64,000 nt of DNA, from NCBI RefSeq assembly GCF_040802235.1, contig NC_133158.1:155818401-155882400 (forward strand). The letters run 5' to 3'. The notes under the pieces are model-generated. The model ran no database searches. It saw only the letters and a list, made by a program, of their open reading frames with translations, and had not been told where the DNA came from. A program made the translations under genes and the position numbers. Positions within the stretch are counted from its first letter, which is position 1; every line of letters begins with the position of its first letter. This document shows positions 51,801 through 61,600 of the stretch, piece after piece. This DNA comes from Manis javanica (Eukaryota; Chordata; Mammalia; Pholidota; Manidae).

Positions 51801-53695
51801 CATTAGATTTCCAATTCCCCCAAGTTGATTTAAGTTAAATTTAACATATGGTATGAATTTCTTCCTACTATTAATGGTAATTACATTTTCAGGATGAATT
51901 TCTCACTGTCCTTTCTGTTAAATTTATAGAATAAACATTGAAAATTTAGAGACAAAATTAGTAAGGCCATGTCTATAGGGACTACTGTCTGGAATCTCAA
52001 CTCAGCTACTGCTTGAATTTTATTGGCTTGACTTTTACCTCAAGGCAAAATGTGGGAGCTAAAATACCCACTGAATGGTGCAAGTGACACCATTTCCTTT
52101 AAACTTGAATCAGATGTAATGATTCAGAGGCTGACTGGATTGAATCTTGGGTTATAACTAACTTCCCAGTGGCAAGATGAAGGTTCTCATTCACATCATG
52201 AGTTTGAATTTGATAGCTTTCTAATTGCCTAGGACAAAATGAATTAAAAGGATAAATGGTTTTCTGGATATGACACAACTGGTTGGGAAAAAATCAAAGT
52301 TCAAGGAATAATTCTGTACTCTTCCTCTGGCAGAAGATTCTGAGCATTATGGAAGAGAAAAGCAGGTGCAGAACTACCTCCTTATTTGCTTTGTAGGGAT
52401 GCATTTGAGAATAAAGCCTCTTTGAGTTTGCTTAGTCATTACAGGGTAAGAGCGTCCACTGTATGAGGAAGAGGTGACTTCAGTGATTATCCATAATGCT
52501 CTTTTCTGAGAAAGCAGCAAGCTGCTCTCTGAGAAAACAGCCCAGATTTCAAGGGCTAGTGTCAACAGGGCTGGTGTTTAGTCTTTCTACCATTGCGGAT
52601 TCCCCATTGGGCTAGGAGAGCCACAAGCTGTTGGTCACTAGGTGAGAAATTTGGGGGAGGTGGTTTTCTCCTCATCCTGGTGGGAGTTTTTCCAGATACC
52701 ATGAAAAGAACACATCAAAGAATAAAGTAAAATAAAGCCATGTACCTGGAGCACAGGCTGAACCCAAAAGAAAACCATGGGAGATAAATGATTGTCACAA
52801 CTTTGTCAAATCAGAACAGAAACTGCAAGATGTGAAGTCTCATGGTTTGGACTAGCTGATCAATCAAAGATCACTGACCTAGTTAGGGACCTTCAAGTTA
52901 CCAACCCCAGCAGTTAAGACAGAACATGTCTAAGAACATTTATTATTATTTTTATATCTGAGTAACAGGGGGAATCCATTCAGGTGGAGTTTTATTAAAT
53001 ATCGAGTATGGATAGAGTGTTCTTTGTTCAAGGATATACAAAAAGAAACAAACATATGCAAGGAAATGATTATGCAACATAAAATTAAAATAGACTCACA
53101 TTAAGAAGTCAAAATAGCAATATTTATTAAGAAAATATTATGGGAAGCAGTAGTTTTAGAAAGGTATGCTGCTTTCTTAATCAAAATATGCCTTTGCAGA
53201 GAAAAAAGAGATGAAAGGAGATTTTAATACAGCCAATTGATATGGAAAGACTTCTAGCCATGGTAAAGAATGAAAAATGACCAAGATTGTATTATCACAA
53301 TATGAGACAAAAAAGGCAGAACTGATATCTCATAAAACAAAATCCTATGTACAAGTTAAATTTAAGAGCTTTTCCAGAAAACAAAGGAAGAAGAAGGACC
53401 AAAAACAGTAATAGGGAAAGCAATGATTTAAAACAGAGTTCCGACATCCAAAGTACAGATAGTGGGAATTCCTAACAAGTAAATCCAAACAAATATAATA
53501 GAAACAGATAATAAATTTCAAATTAAATCTTCCATGAAATTAAAACAAATAAACAAACAACACTGGATGTGTAGATTAAGTGTGTTATTGAACAGCAGAC
53601 AAAGTTAAAGAAGCCTGGAAGTGTGCTGGTGAAATCTTTTAAGTTTTAGTAGTAAATAGACTTGCATACCAAACAAGTTAGAGCACAAGAGAATA
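48831..53695. other. Repeat-poor AT-rich DNA
   Basis: A long stretch in which I recognise almost no repeat. An L2-like phrase lies near 50280-50400. The part at about 50700-52250 is particularly free of repeats and rich in TAATTA-type motifs. No coding frame is supported. Confidence 0.35.
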
Positions 53696-53699
53696 CCAA

Positions 53700-54240
53700 G
53701 GCATCCTGTCTTTAGAATGACCTATAGTTCCCCTTCCCCTGTTCCTTCCCTGACTTTGTCTCTCCCCATGTATCTCTTCAGCACCAGTGTCCCTGCAGTC
53801 CGCTGCCCAGACAAGATCCTACATCACAGCCTGTACTGCCTGTTCCCTCTTTCTGGAAGAGTCTTCCCCCAAATAGGTGTGTGATAATTTCTCATTACCT
53901 TCAACAATGTGCTCAAATCTCACTGTATCAAAGAGGCTTATCCTGGCACTCTATTTCAAACTGCTGCCCTATCCCCCTCCCTGACCACCAACCAACCATG
54001 CCTCGTTCTTTTTCCTATTTTTTTTAAACCATGGCACTTACCACCTATAACATAATAATGCAATTTATGTATTTATGATGTCTTTTGCTTACTGCTTATC
54101 AAAACTAGAATGTAAACTGTATAAGGGCTCAGATCATTGACTGTTTTCTTCACTGATATAAGTACTTAGGATATCACTTGGCACATAGCAGGTACTCAAA
54201 AATGTGTGTGTGTGACATGAATGAATGAACAACAAAATAT
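53700..54240 (+). mobile_element. L2 3' end
   Basis: ctgttccttccctgactttg, tcacagcctgtactgcc, cctctttctggaagagtc, aaatctcactgtatc, gtaaactgtataagggctc, cttggcacatagcaggtac and atgaatgaatgaac follow the L2 3' region in order. Confidence 0.75.
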
Positions 54241-54968
54241 TATATGAAATAATATAACATGCATAACTAGATTGTATAAAAGGACTGAATAAGAGAACAC
54301 TTTCTCTGAGACACTTTTTTCTGGATTCTTCTCTCCTCTGTCCCTTGAAGCCTGTGGGCAGAGCCTCATCTCCTATTGTTACTTCTGTGGGGAATGTGTA
54401 TGCAGCCCAGGACTGGGCACCTCTCCACTTAGCTCCTCCCCCCAGGATGCTGGCCCTGTGCCCCCTGGCAGAGCATTGTCCTGCAGAAAAACAAACCTTT
54501 GTTCTTTATCTGAGAAGCCATGTCCCTTGTGCTTTCTTTCACCAGTCCCACCTGTGTCCTGACCTTCAGCTCATCTATAAGTCCCTGGGCTGCCACTATA
54601 GGTGGACCTCCCCACCCCCCACCAGCTTCCCGTCTGGTGTCATGACATTTTCTTATAAAATGCCACTTGGGGAAAGACAGAAAAGAACCAAAATAAATAA
54701 ATAAATTACCACTGGCCCTCTGACGAGCTGAAGGTTTTAGCAAAGGAAAGAAATAGGAATGGTCAGGAATGCCTTTTCTAGATAGAGAATGAGAACAAGC
54801 CATGCTGAGCACTGGAGGGATGCATCGGAGCAGTCCCCGCAAAGGCTTGCAGGCACTGAAGGGCATGGTCTGTTTGGAAAGCAGAAAGGAGGCCAGTGTG
54901 ACATGGTGGAGTGAATGAGGAGAAAGATGGTTCCATAATGAGGTGGAAGTCAGACTGTGTGGGATGTT
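54241..54968. other. 5' flank of the provirus, nothing recognised
   Basis: No named repeat or gene was recognised. The 119-codon + frame (54345-54704) and the 217-codon minus frame (54429-55082, which runs into the LTR) have no domain and are judged accidental. The base before the LTR is 54968; the target-site duplication cannot be tested because the 3' LTR runs off the window. Confidence 0.4.
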
Positions 54969-55140
54969 TGAAGGGTCCCCACCAGTAAGATGGCAAACTT
55001 CTGGCTTCTTTTGGGGGTCCTCGGTTCCCGCCAGCGCCACCTGAAGCCCAATCACCTCTTGCCCCCCTCCCAATCCCAGCACCTAGCCAACAGCCACCAG
55101 CCCCATAGAAGTAACACCACAATCACCCTATGCCCCTTCC

Positions 55141-55147
55141 TATATAA
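55141..55147 (+). promoter_or_regulatory. LTR TATA box
   Basis: TATATAA lies 76 bases before the LTR end and 17 bases before the AATAAA signal. Initiation would be expected about 25-30 bases downstream, near 55170, placing the signal at the U3/R edge. Confidence 0.75.
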
Positions 55148-55163
55148 CCCAGTACCTTTCCCT

Positions 55164-55169
55164 AATAAA
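55164..55169 (+). terminator. LTR poly(A) signal
   Basis: AATAAA is followed after about 20 bases by ttgctgttgtgtgtc, a GT-rich element. In the 3' LTR the same signal would end the transcript, but that copy lies beyond the window. Confidence 0.75.
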
Positions 55170-55218
55170 GCGGAACTCTCCGGTGAATTGCTGTTGTGTG
55201 TCGCTCCTTTCCTTTCAT

Positions 55219-55236
55219 TGGTGCCGAAACCCGGGA
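55219..55236 (+). promoter_or_regulatory. Primer-binding site, tRNA-Phe
   Basis: TGGTGCCGAAACCCGGGA is the exact complement of the last 18 bases (with CCA) of vertebrate tRNA-Phe(GAA), whose 3' end reads ...TCCCGGGTTTCGGCACCA. It lies one base after the LTR. It does not fit tRNA-Pro (used by MLV), tRNA-His (HERV-H) or tRNA-Lys. Use of tRNA-Phe defines the 'F' ERV groups. Confidence 0.9.
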
Positions 55237-55342
55237 GACGGGACACCCCAACTGGGCCCCGTCTTCCCCCAACACCAGCAGCAGCTTGCCCTCGTCCTCT
55301 TTTTCCGGCATTGGCTCATCACACTCACCACTCCTCTCTGGC

Positions 55343-55354
55343 CTTTAGGTAAGT
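55343..55354 (+). promoter_or_regulatory. Probable major splice donor
   Basis: The sequence CTTTAG|GTAAGT contains a near-consensus donor; the GT is at 55349-55350. It lies 132 bases after the LTR end and upstream of gag, where retroviruses place the donor for spliced env RNA. Not tested by RNA. Confidence 0.7.
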
Positions 55355-55372
55355 TCCCTCCCCCCCCCCGGG

Positions 55373-55838
55373 GTGGGCCACTCTTCCCTGAGCTATCGCA
55401 GTGCCATTGACCGTGATCGTCCGGCAAGGCCCTGACGCTAGGGGACGAGGAGGGAACGCTCCCCGCCTCAGGCCTTCACGGCTGCGGCGGACCCTCAGGC
55501 CCCTCCTCCAAAAGCCATAAACCCCCACCTCAGCTGAAACTTTTTAAGCAAAATTTCCCCGGTGTGGGCCACTCTTCTCTGAGCTATCGCAGTGCCATTG
55601 ACCGTGATCGTCCGGCAAGGCCCTGACGCTCGGGGACGAGGAGGGAACGCTCCCCGCCTCAGGCCTTCATGGCTGCGGCGGACCCTCAAGCCCCTCCCCC
55701 GACAGCCATAAATCCCCGCCTCAGGCCTTCACGGCTGCAGCGGACCCTCAGGCCCCTCCTCCAAAAGCCATAAACCCCCACCTCAGGCCTTCACAGCTGC
55801 AGCAGACTCTCAGCGCCCCCCCTCCAACAGCCATAAAT
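55373..55838 (+). repeat. Duplicated leader block: 191-bp direct repeat and 62-bp units
   Basis: A segment starting gtgggccactctt at 55373 recurs at 55564 (period 191). Within it the phrase ccccgcctcaggccttcac occurs at 55461, 55652, 55714 and, slightly changed, at 55776, so the last units repeat with a 62-bp period. Each unit ends near agccataaa. Minus-strand frames here (55215-56044) are repeats of the same accidental reading. It lies between the splice donor and gag, in the packaging-signal part of the leader. Confidence 0.9.
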
Positions 55839-56062
55839 GAGGTGACTCCTTTGCGGATGAGAACACTCCCTTTCCCGCCCCCTCCTCCTTCTGTTCCGTC
55901 CGCCGAAACCTGTTCGGTCTGCCGAAAACGCCTAGCGCTAGGTACCTCGTGACTCCGGCACTCTGCCTTCTTAGGGAAGTCTGGGTGACGACCCACACTT
56001 CCCAAGAAATTCCGACTTGTATACGAGTTTCTGCAGACCACCAAGGATCATCGGGGACACCC
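55839..56062 (+). other. Leader segment between the two repeat arrays
   Basis: Non-repeated leader with several short complementary stretches: tccgccgaaacc and tctgccgaaaac follow each other closely, and a 12-base palindrome lies at 55931-55942. It likely folds as part of the RNA packaging/dimerisation region, by position only. Confidence 0.5.
55931..55942 (+). promoter_or_regulatory. Candidate RNA dimerisation palindrome
   Basis: CCTAGCGCTAGG is a perfect 12-base palindrome in the untranslated leader, 447 bases before the gag start. Gammaretroviral genomic RNAs dimerise through leader palindromes, so this is a plausible site. Function is inferred only from symmetry and place. Confidence 0.45.
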
Positions 56063-56390
56063 TTTGTCTCCTTGTGGTCTGCCTCCAGTCCGAGGATCCC
56101 CGTTCGTCTTCCCCTGTTTGTCTCCTTCTCTGTCCTTTAGCCATTTTGTCTCCTTGTGGTCTGCCTCCAGTCCGAGGATCCCCGTTCGTCTTCCCCTGTT
56201 TGTCTCCTTCTCTGTCCTTTAGCCATTTTGTCTCCTTGTGGTCTGCCTCCAGTCCGAGGATCCCCGTTCATCTTCCCCTGTTTGTCTCCTTCTCTGTCCT
56301 TTAGCCATTTTGTCTCCTTGTGGTCTGCCTCCAGTCTGAGGATCTCCATTTGTCTTCCCCTGTTTGTCTCCTTCTCTGTCCTTTAGCCAT
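56063..56390 (+). repeat. Four-copy 82-bp tandem array abutting the gag start
   Basis: The period is exactly 82 (tttgtctcc at 56063, 56145, 56227 and 56309). Copies 1 and 2 are identical over the parts compared, copy 3 has one change, and copy 4 has about four. Each unit ends in a pyrimidine-rich run followed by CTTTAG, which resembles a 3' splice site. Copies 1-3 continue GCCATTTTG, while copy 4 continues GCCATGGGA, the gag start. Because 82 is not a multiple of three, each copy is read in the next frame; open frames across it (56017-56304, 56156-56386) are by-products. Confidence 0.95.
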
Positions 56391-56789
56391 GGGAGCCTCC
56401 TCATCCCTCCCTGAAAGTTCACCTCTTGAATGCCTGCTTAAGCATCTGGCTACCCTCTCCCTGATGCCTGATATAAAACCAAAACTTCTCCGTAAATATT
56501 GCTCCCAAGATTGGCCGACATACCCCCTAGACAATAACAACCAATGGCCCGCAGGGGGAACTCTTGATCCTAACATCACTCGCAATCTCTTTAACTACTG
56601 CCAGCGCCTGAAAAAATGGAAGGAGATTCCCTATATCGAAACTTTTCGCCTCCTAGCTCAAAATCCCAGCCTCTGCACCACCTGCTCCCCGCCCCAAGTT
56701 CTCCTAGCCTGCAAGCCGTCTCCCTCCCCTCCACACACTCCCAGTCCCTCTTCAATTACCTTTGACCCAGCCAACGAGCCTCCGCCATA

Positions 56790-57340
56790 CAGACTTCCCC
56801 CTTCAGCCCCTCCCCCTCCTACAACCCCTCCACCCTCCGCCACCGCTGCCGCCTCTTTCCCCATGGCAGAAGCCTCCCGTCCTCTCCCTTCCCCTTCTTC
56901 TCCTACAACAGCCCCTACCCCTTCCTCTACCGCTGCCGCCACCGCTGCCGCTTTCCCCGCGGCAGAAGCTTCTCATCCTCTCCCTTCCCCTTCTTCTCCT
57001 ACAACAGCCCCTCCCCCTTCCTCTATCGCCGCCGCTGCCTCCACCCCCGCAGAAGCCTCCCATTCTCTCCCTTCCCCCTCCTCCACCATCTCCTCCTGCA
57101 CCTCACCACCTCCTTCTCCGTCCCTCTCACCTTCCCCCCTCCCGCAAATCGAGCCTGAGCCTTTCAGCCCCCCTCTAACTAAGTTCCAAGAGCCTCGTCC
57201 GTCTTTGCCCCCTCAGATTTGGTCCCGAGAGCCTCCCAAAATTATCGCGGCTTTGCCCCCATCACCTGTTTCCCCTGCACAGACTGAGCCAGAACCCTTC
57301 AGTCCCCCTCAGACTCGGTCCCGAGGGCCTCCCAAAATTA
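56790..57340 (+). repeat. Repeats inside the gag proline-rich region
   Basis: Units beginning gcagaag occur at 56866, 56962 and 57049 (spacing 96 and 87, both multiples of three), each followed by a tcctctcccttcccctt-type run encoding Pro/Ser. A second pair encodes EPFSPP...PPKIIA (about 57148-57350). Spacing in multiples of three keeps Gag open, so the expansion arose under coding constraint. Antisense frames (56658-57063) are shadows. Confidence 0.85.
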
Positions 57341-58309
57341 TCGCCCCGCTCCGGGAAGTAGCAGGATCCGAAGGCATCTTGCGCGTTCACGTCCCTTTCT
57401 CCTTAGGAGATTTAGCCCAACTAGAGAAACGCCTAGGTTCCTTTTCCACTGATCCCACAACCTACATCAGGGAGTTACAATGGACCCTCCAGTCTTACAG
57501 CCTCATGCATCATGACATTTTCATGCTCCTAGCCAATACTCTCCTCCCTGAGGAGTGTAGACGAGCTTGGGACTTCGCCCAAATGCTTGCTACCGAAACC
57601 CACAGGACTGACCCCACCTGTCTCCCTGGTCCCACTGCTGTCCCCGAACAAGACCTACACTGGGATTATAACACCGCTGTGGGTCTCCACTCGAGATATT
57701 TTTGCCTCCTGCTTAATAGCAGGTCTAAAAAAGGCAGCTCGTAAAGTAGTCAATTTTCAAAAGCTCCAAGACATAATTCAAAAGAGAGACGAAACCCCCT
57801 CCGAGTTCTTAGATAGACTCACTCAAGCCCTATTACAGTATACCAGCCTGGACCCAGAAACACCTGAAGGAAGACAGGTCCTTATGACATACTTCCTAGC
57901 TCAAAGCTACCTCGACATTAAAGCTAAACTCAAAAAGTTAGAACAGGGCCCCGCTACCTCACAGACTGAGATCCTAACAGTGGCCTTTAAAGTCTTCCAT
58001 AACCGGGAGGAGGAGAAAGAAGGCCGTAAACAAAAAGCTGATCAGGCCAATTTCCAGATGTTGGCCCAGCTGATAAAACCACAACCTGGGCACCCCTCTA
58101 CAGACAAGCCCCCCCCAGGAGCTTGTTTCAAGTGTGGAAAAGAGGGACATTGGTCAAGGGCGTGCCCCTCCCCCAGATCTCCTACCACCCCATGCCCCAG
58201 ATGCCACAAAAAGTGCCACTGGGGGTCTGATTGCCCAACCACCCGAAGGGGAGGCTGGACGAACAACCCCCATCCTAAGCCCACCGTAGTGGGGCTGGCA
58301 GAAGAAGAT

Positions 58310-58312
58310 TGA
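58310..58312 (+). promoter_or_regulatory. In-frame UGA between gag and pro (readthrough-type)
   Basis: Gag ends GAT-TGA-GGG-GGC-CCG and the protease frame continues in the same phase directly after the TGA. In gammaretroviruses Gag-Pol is made by suppression of a gag stop, usually UAG followed by GGN. Here the stop is UGA followed by GGG and a GC-rich stretch. That the stop is regulatory and not a mutation is inferred from the absence of a phase change exactly here. Confidence 0.65.
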
Positions 58313-58690
58313 GGGGGCCCGGGAGCTTCTCGCCCAACCATTTCCATCACCAAACAGGAGCCCAGGGTTACTTTAACAGTAGACAGTCGCCCCATCTCCT
58401 TCCTCCTAGATACAGGAGCCACCTTCTCAGTCTTGCGAGAATACCGGGGCCCTACCACGCCAGCCATTACTCCTATAGTCGGGGTAGGAGGTAAACAGAT
58501 TTTCCCATTAAACCCCCCACCCCCTTTTATGCACAATCTTAGACAGTCCCATACCTTTCTGCCACTCCTTCCTAGTTATGCCCCAGTGTCCCATCCCTTT
58601 ACTAGGACGGGACATCCTTTCCCTCCTCCACGTTTCCATAACTATATCCAATCCCACAGTCCCCAGTACTCCCTTTCTGATGGCCCTCAT
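58313..58690 (+). pseudogene. pro: pro (retroviral aspartic protease), frame-broken
   Basis: The protease cleaves Gag and Pol precursors. The active-site triad is seen as DTGA at 58409-58420 within FLLDTGATFSVL, and a GVGG turn follows at about 58475. The frame in phase with gag stays open to 58717, but homology moves to the next phase between about 58535 and 58570. The end of the domain, with the conserved PLLGRD block (about 58593-58610), is read in the frame starting at 58578. A net one-base shift therefore separates active site and C-terminus, and no complete protease can be made. Confidence 0.85.
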
Positions 58691-61600
58691 AGCCGACAAC
58701 CCTCCTCTACCCAATGAAAGCTCCAGTTCTGCCCTTATACACCCTGTAAATCCCAAAGTTTGGGACATTACAAGCCCCTCCATGGCCCTATGTCCCCCTG
58801 CCTCTATCAAATTACGTGACCCCTCTCAGTATATCTGTCAGGCCCAATACCCCCTAATCACTTCAGCCCGCATAGGCCTCCAACCCATCATTCAAGATCT
58901 CTTAAACAAAAACTACCTCAGACCCACTCACTCCCCATTTAATACCCCCATATTAGCTGTTAAAAAAAACAACGTATCTTTCCGCCTTATCCAAGACCTT
59001 CGCCTCATCAACATAGCCGTTGTCCCTATCCATCCCTTAGTTCCAAATCCATACACCCTTTTATCGCAGATCCCTGCTTCTGCATCCCACTTCTCAGTCC
59101 TAGATCTCAAGAACGCATTTTTTTCTATCCCTCTAGACCCCTCCTCCCAAGATTTTTTTGCCTTCACCTGGACGGACCCATACACCAGACATTCTGTACA
59201 ACTTACTTGGACAGTTTTACCACAAGGCTTCCAAGATAGTCCCCATATTTTTGGACAAGTCCTAGCTCAAGACCTCAAACAGTTTCACCATGATCACCCC
59301 GAGTCCACTTTATTACAATATGTAGATGATCTTCTGCTCTGCAGTCCCTAGTGGGAACAGTCTCAATTTGACACTGCGTCTCTACTTAACCTTCTAGCTT
59401 CCAGAGGTTACCGAGTATCCCCTGTCAAAGCTCAAATCTCTTCCCCTTCTGTCACTTACCTTGGATTCCTTCTGTCTCAGCAAAGAAAGTCCATTACCTT
59501 AGACAGAAAATGACTCCTCTCTGACCTGCCCGTTCCCAAAACCAAGACAGAAATCCTTTCCTTTCTAGGCTTGGCTGGGTATTTTAGAGCGTGGATCCCT
59601 AACTTCTCCCTGTTGGCAAGACCCCTATACGACCTCAGCAAGGGCCCCCCTGAAGAACCATTATCATCCTCACCCTGACACTCCTTCATTAAGCTCCATC
59701 AAGCCCTTGTAGAAACTCCAGCTCTCCATCTCCCTGATTTGTCAAAACCCTTCTCATTATACATTCATGAGAGGTCCAGTCAAGCTCTAGGAGTCCTAGG
59801 CCAATATTATGGCCCATCCTTTGCCCCAGTAGCTTATCTCTCCAAGCAATTAGACCCCACAGTTCGGGGATGGGCCCCCTGCCTATGGGCATTAGCCGCT
59901 GGACAGCTCTTGCAGAAAGAAGCTCATAAACTAACATTCGGAGCGCCCCTTACCATTCTGTCCCCACATCACCTAAAAGATCTCTTAACCTACAAAACTT
60001 TACAGACTCTCCCTCCCTCCAGACTCCTGACCTTACTGTCCTCTTTCCTCCAAAATTCAAACATTTCTTTCCTCCCCTGCCCGCCCCTGAATCTGGCCAC
60101 TCTTCTTCCTCTGCCCTACTCTCCTCATACTCCCTCGCATGATTGCCTGGAAGCCCTTCACAACTTCCTTCCGTGCCACTCCACGATCTCCAAAGGAGCC
60201 CTCTCACACTCCGACCTCATCTGGTTTACTGATGGGTCCTCCTTTAAACATGAGGGCATCCACTACTCAGGATATGCAGTAGTCTCCCTCGAAGATGTCG
60301 TTGAAGCACGAGCCCTACCCCCTGGTACAACCAATCAGCAGGCTGAACTCATTGCAGCCACCAGAGCTTGCACTCTGGCCCGGGACACGTCTCTCACATT
60401 GTACACTGACTCCAAGTACGTATTCCACATTCTCTTGTCCCACACGGCAGTATGGAAAGAACAAGGCCTCCTCACCACAAAAGGGAATTCCATAACTAAT
60501 TCAGCCTTAATTACTAAACTTCTAGAGGCTTCACAACTCCCACACCGACTAGGCATAGTCCACTGCAAATCACATCAAAAAGATGACTCCCCCATTGCAA
60601 GAGGTAACAACAAGGCCGACAGAGTAGCCCGGTCAGTTGCCCTATCAGAAAACGCACCAGACAACAATCCGTCTGCCCTTGCAGTTTTAGCCTTATCACA
60701 AGATGCCCTCTGCTCTCAGGACAAAGAGTCTCTCTTCCGCCTCTTACATGACCTGTTCCATCCCAGCCCCCAATCCTTAATCCATTTTTTACAATCTTTT
60801 TTTCCTCTCTCTCCTGAAGACAAAACCCTACTTAACCAAATCACCTGCAAGTGCACCATCTGCCAACGCACTAACCTTAATACCCCCCTCAAAGCCCGAC
60901 CCTTCCCGGCTCATCAAGCAAGGGGTAATGTCCCCGCTGCAGATTGGCAAATAGACTTCACTAACATGCCCCCTGTATGACGTACCAGATACCTACTCGT
61001 GCTAGTAGATACATTTTCAGGATGGGTCGAAGCTTTCCCCACCACTAACAAACGAGCATCCGTAGTTGCCTCTATCCTCCTCACCCAGATCTTTCCTAGG
61101 TTCGGGATGTCCACTTCCCTCCAATCAGATAACGGCCCTGAGTTCACTGCCCAAATTATCCAGAACCTCTCCAAGTCGCTCTCGCTCCTCTGGCATTTAC
61201 ATTGTCCTTATCGACCACAAGCTTCAGGAAAAGTAGAAAGAGCCAATAGGACTCTAAAAGACATCCTGACCAAACTATCTCTAGAACTACACCTTGACTG
61301 GGTTCGCTTACTTCCCTTAGCTCTACTCCGCATTCGAGCCCTCCCAAAGAAACCTTCCTTCTTGTCGCCCTTTGAGATCATGTATGGCCGCCCGATCCTA
61401 CCCCCGGGGCTCCCTTCCCACAAAGGACCAATTCCTCCCAATATAGCCCTTCCACTACTCTCTCTCCTCCACACTGAATTGTGGAAATATCAGGATTGGC
61501 TCCTTCCTGATCCATCCGCCTCCCAAAATCCTCCTGTCTTACAGCCCGGCCAACTAGTGTTTTATAAGCCACCAGAGGATCAGCCCTCTCTCACCCTGAA

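Larger units (their letters stand above)
54969..55217 (+). repeat. 5' LTR
   Basis: The 249-bp LTR starts TGAAGGGTCC and ends TTTCA one base before the primer site. The start is fixed by the alignment with the 3' LTR, which begins directly after the polypurine tract. It holds a TATA box, an AATAAA signal and a GT-rich stretch (about 55186-55202) expected downstream of a poly(A) site. It is short for a gammaretrovirus, whose LTRs are usually 400-600 bp. Over the 161 bp present in both LTRs there are 6 substitutions and no indels. Confidence 0.92.
56389..58312 (+). pseudogene. gag: gag (MA, proline-rich region, CA, NC), frame-broken
   Basis: Gag forms the particle core. I chose ATG 56389 because it has a strong context (GCCATGG) and encodes Met-Gly-Ala-Ser, a myristoylation signal. 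The MA part (about residues 1-100) is followed by a long Pro/Ser/Ala-rich region (about 104-315) with a PPPY late-domain motif (56779-56790, residues 131-134), then a CA part from about 57340. The first frame stops at TAA 57742. Homology passes to the next frame between about 57665 and 57700, just after the conserved WDYNT motif, so there is a net one-base shift. The second frame ends at TGA 58310 and holds two CCHC zinc knuckles (58124-58165 and 58193-58234). The total of about 640 codons is longer than MLV Gag, largely because of the proline-rich repeats. Confidence 0.9.

Noticed and set aside
54429..55082. 217-codon minus-strand open frame
   Set aside because: It runs from the LTR into unrelated flank, has no domain, and the LTR part is seen again in the 3' LTR antisense frame (63778-63993).
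56063..56390. CRISPR-like array
   Set aside because: The units are contiguous with no spacers and lie in a mammalian provirus leader.
56017..56422. Repeated peptide frames on both strands over the 82-bp array
   Set aside because: The 82-bp unit is read in three phases in succession; there is no ATG in a good context and no known protein.
56658..57063. Gly/Arg/Ala-rich minus-strand frames
   Set aside because: They are the antisense reading of the gag Pro/Ser repeats; composition explains them.
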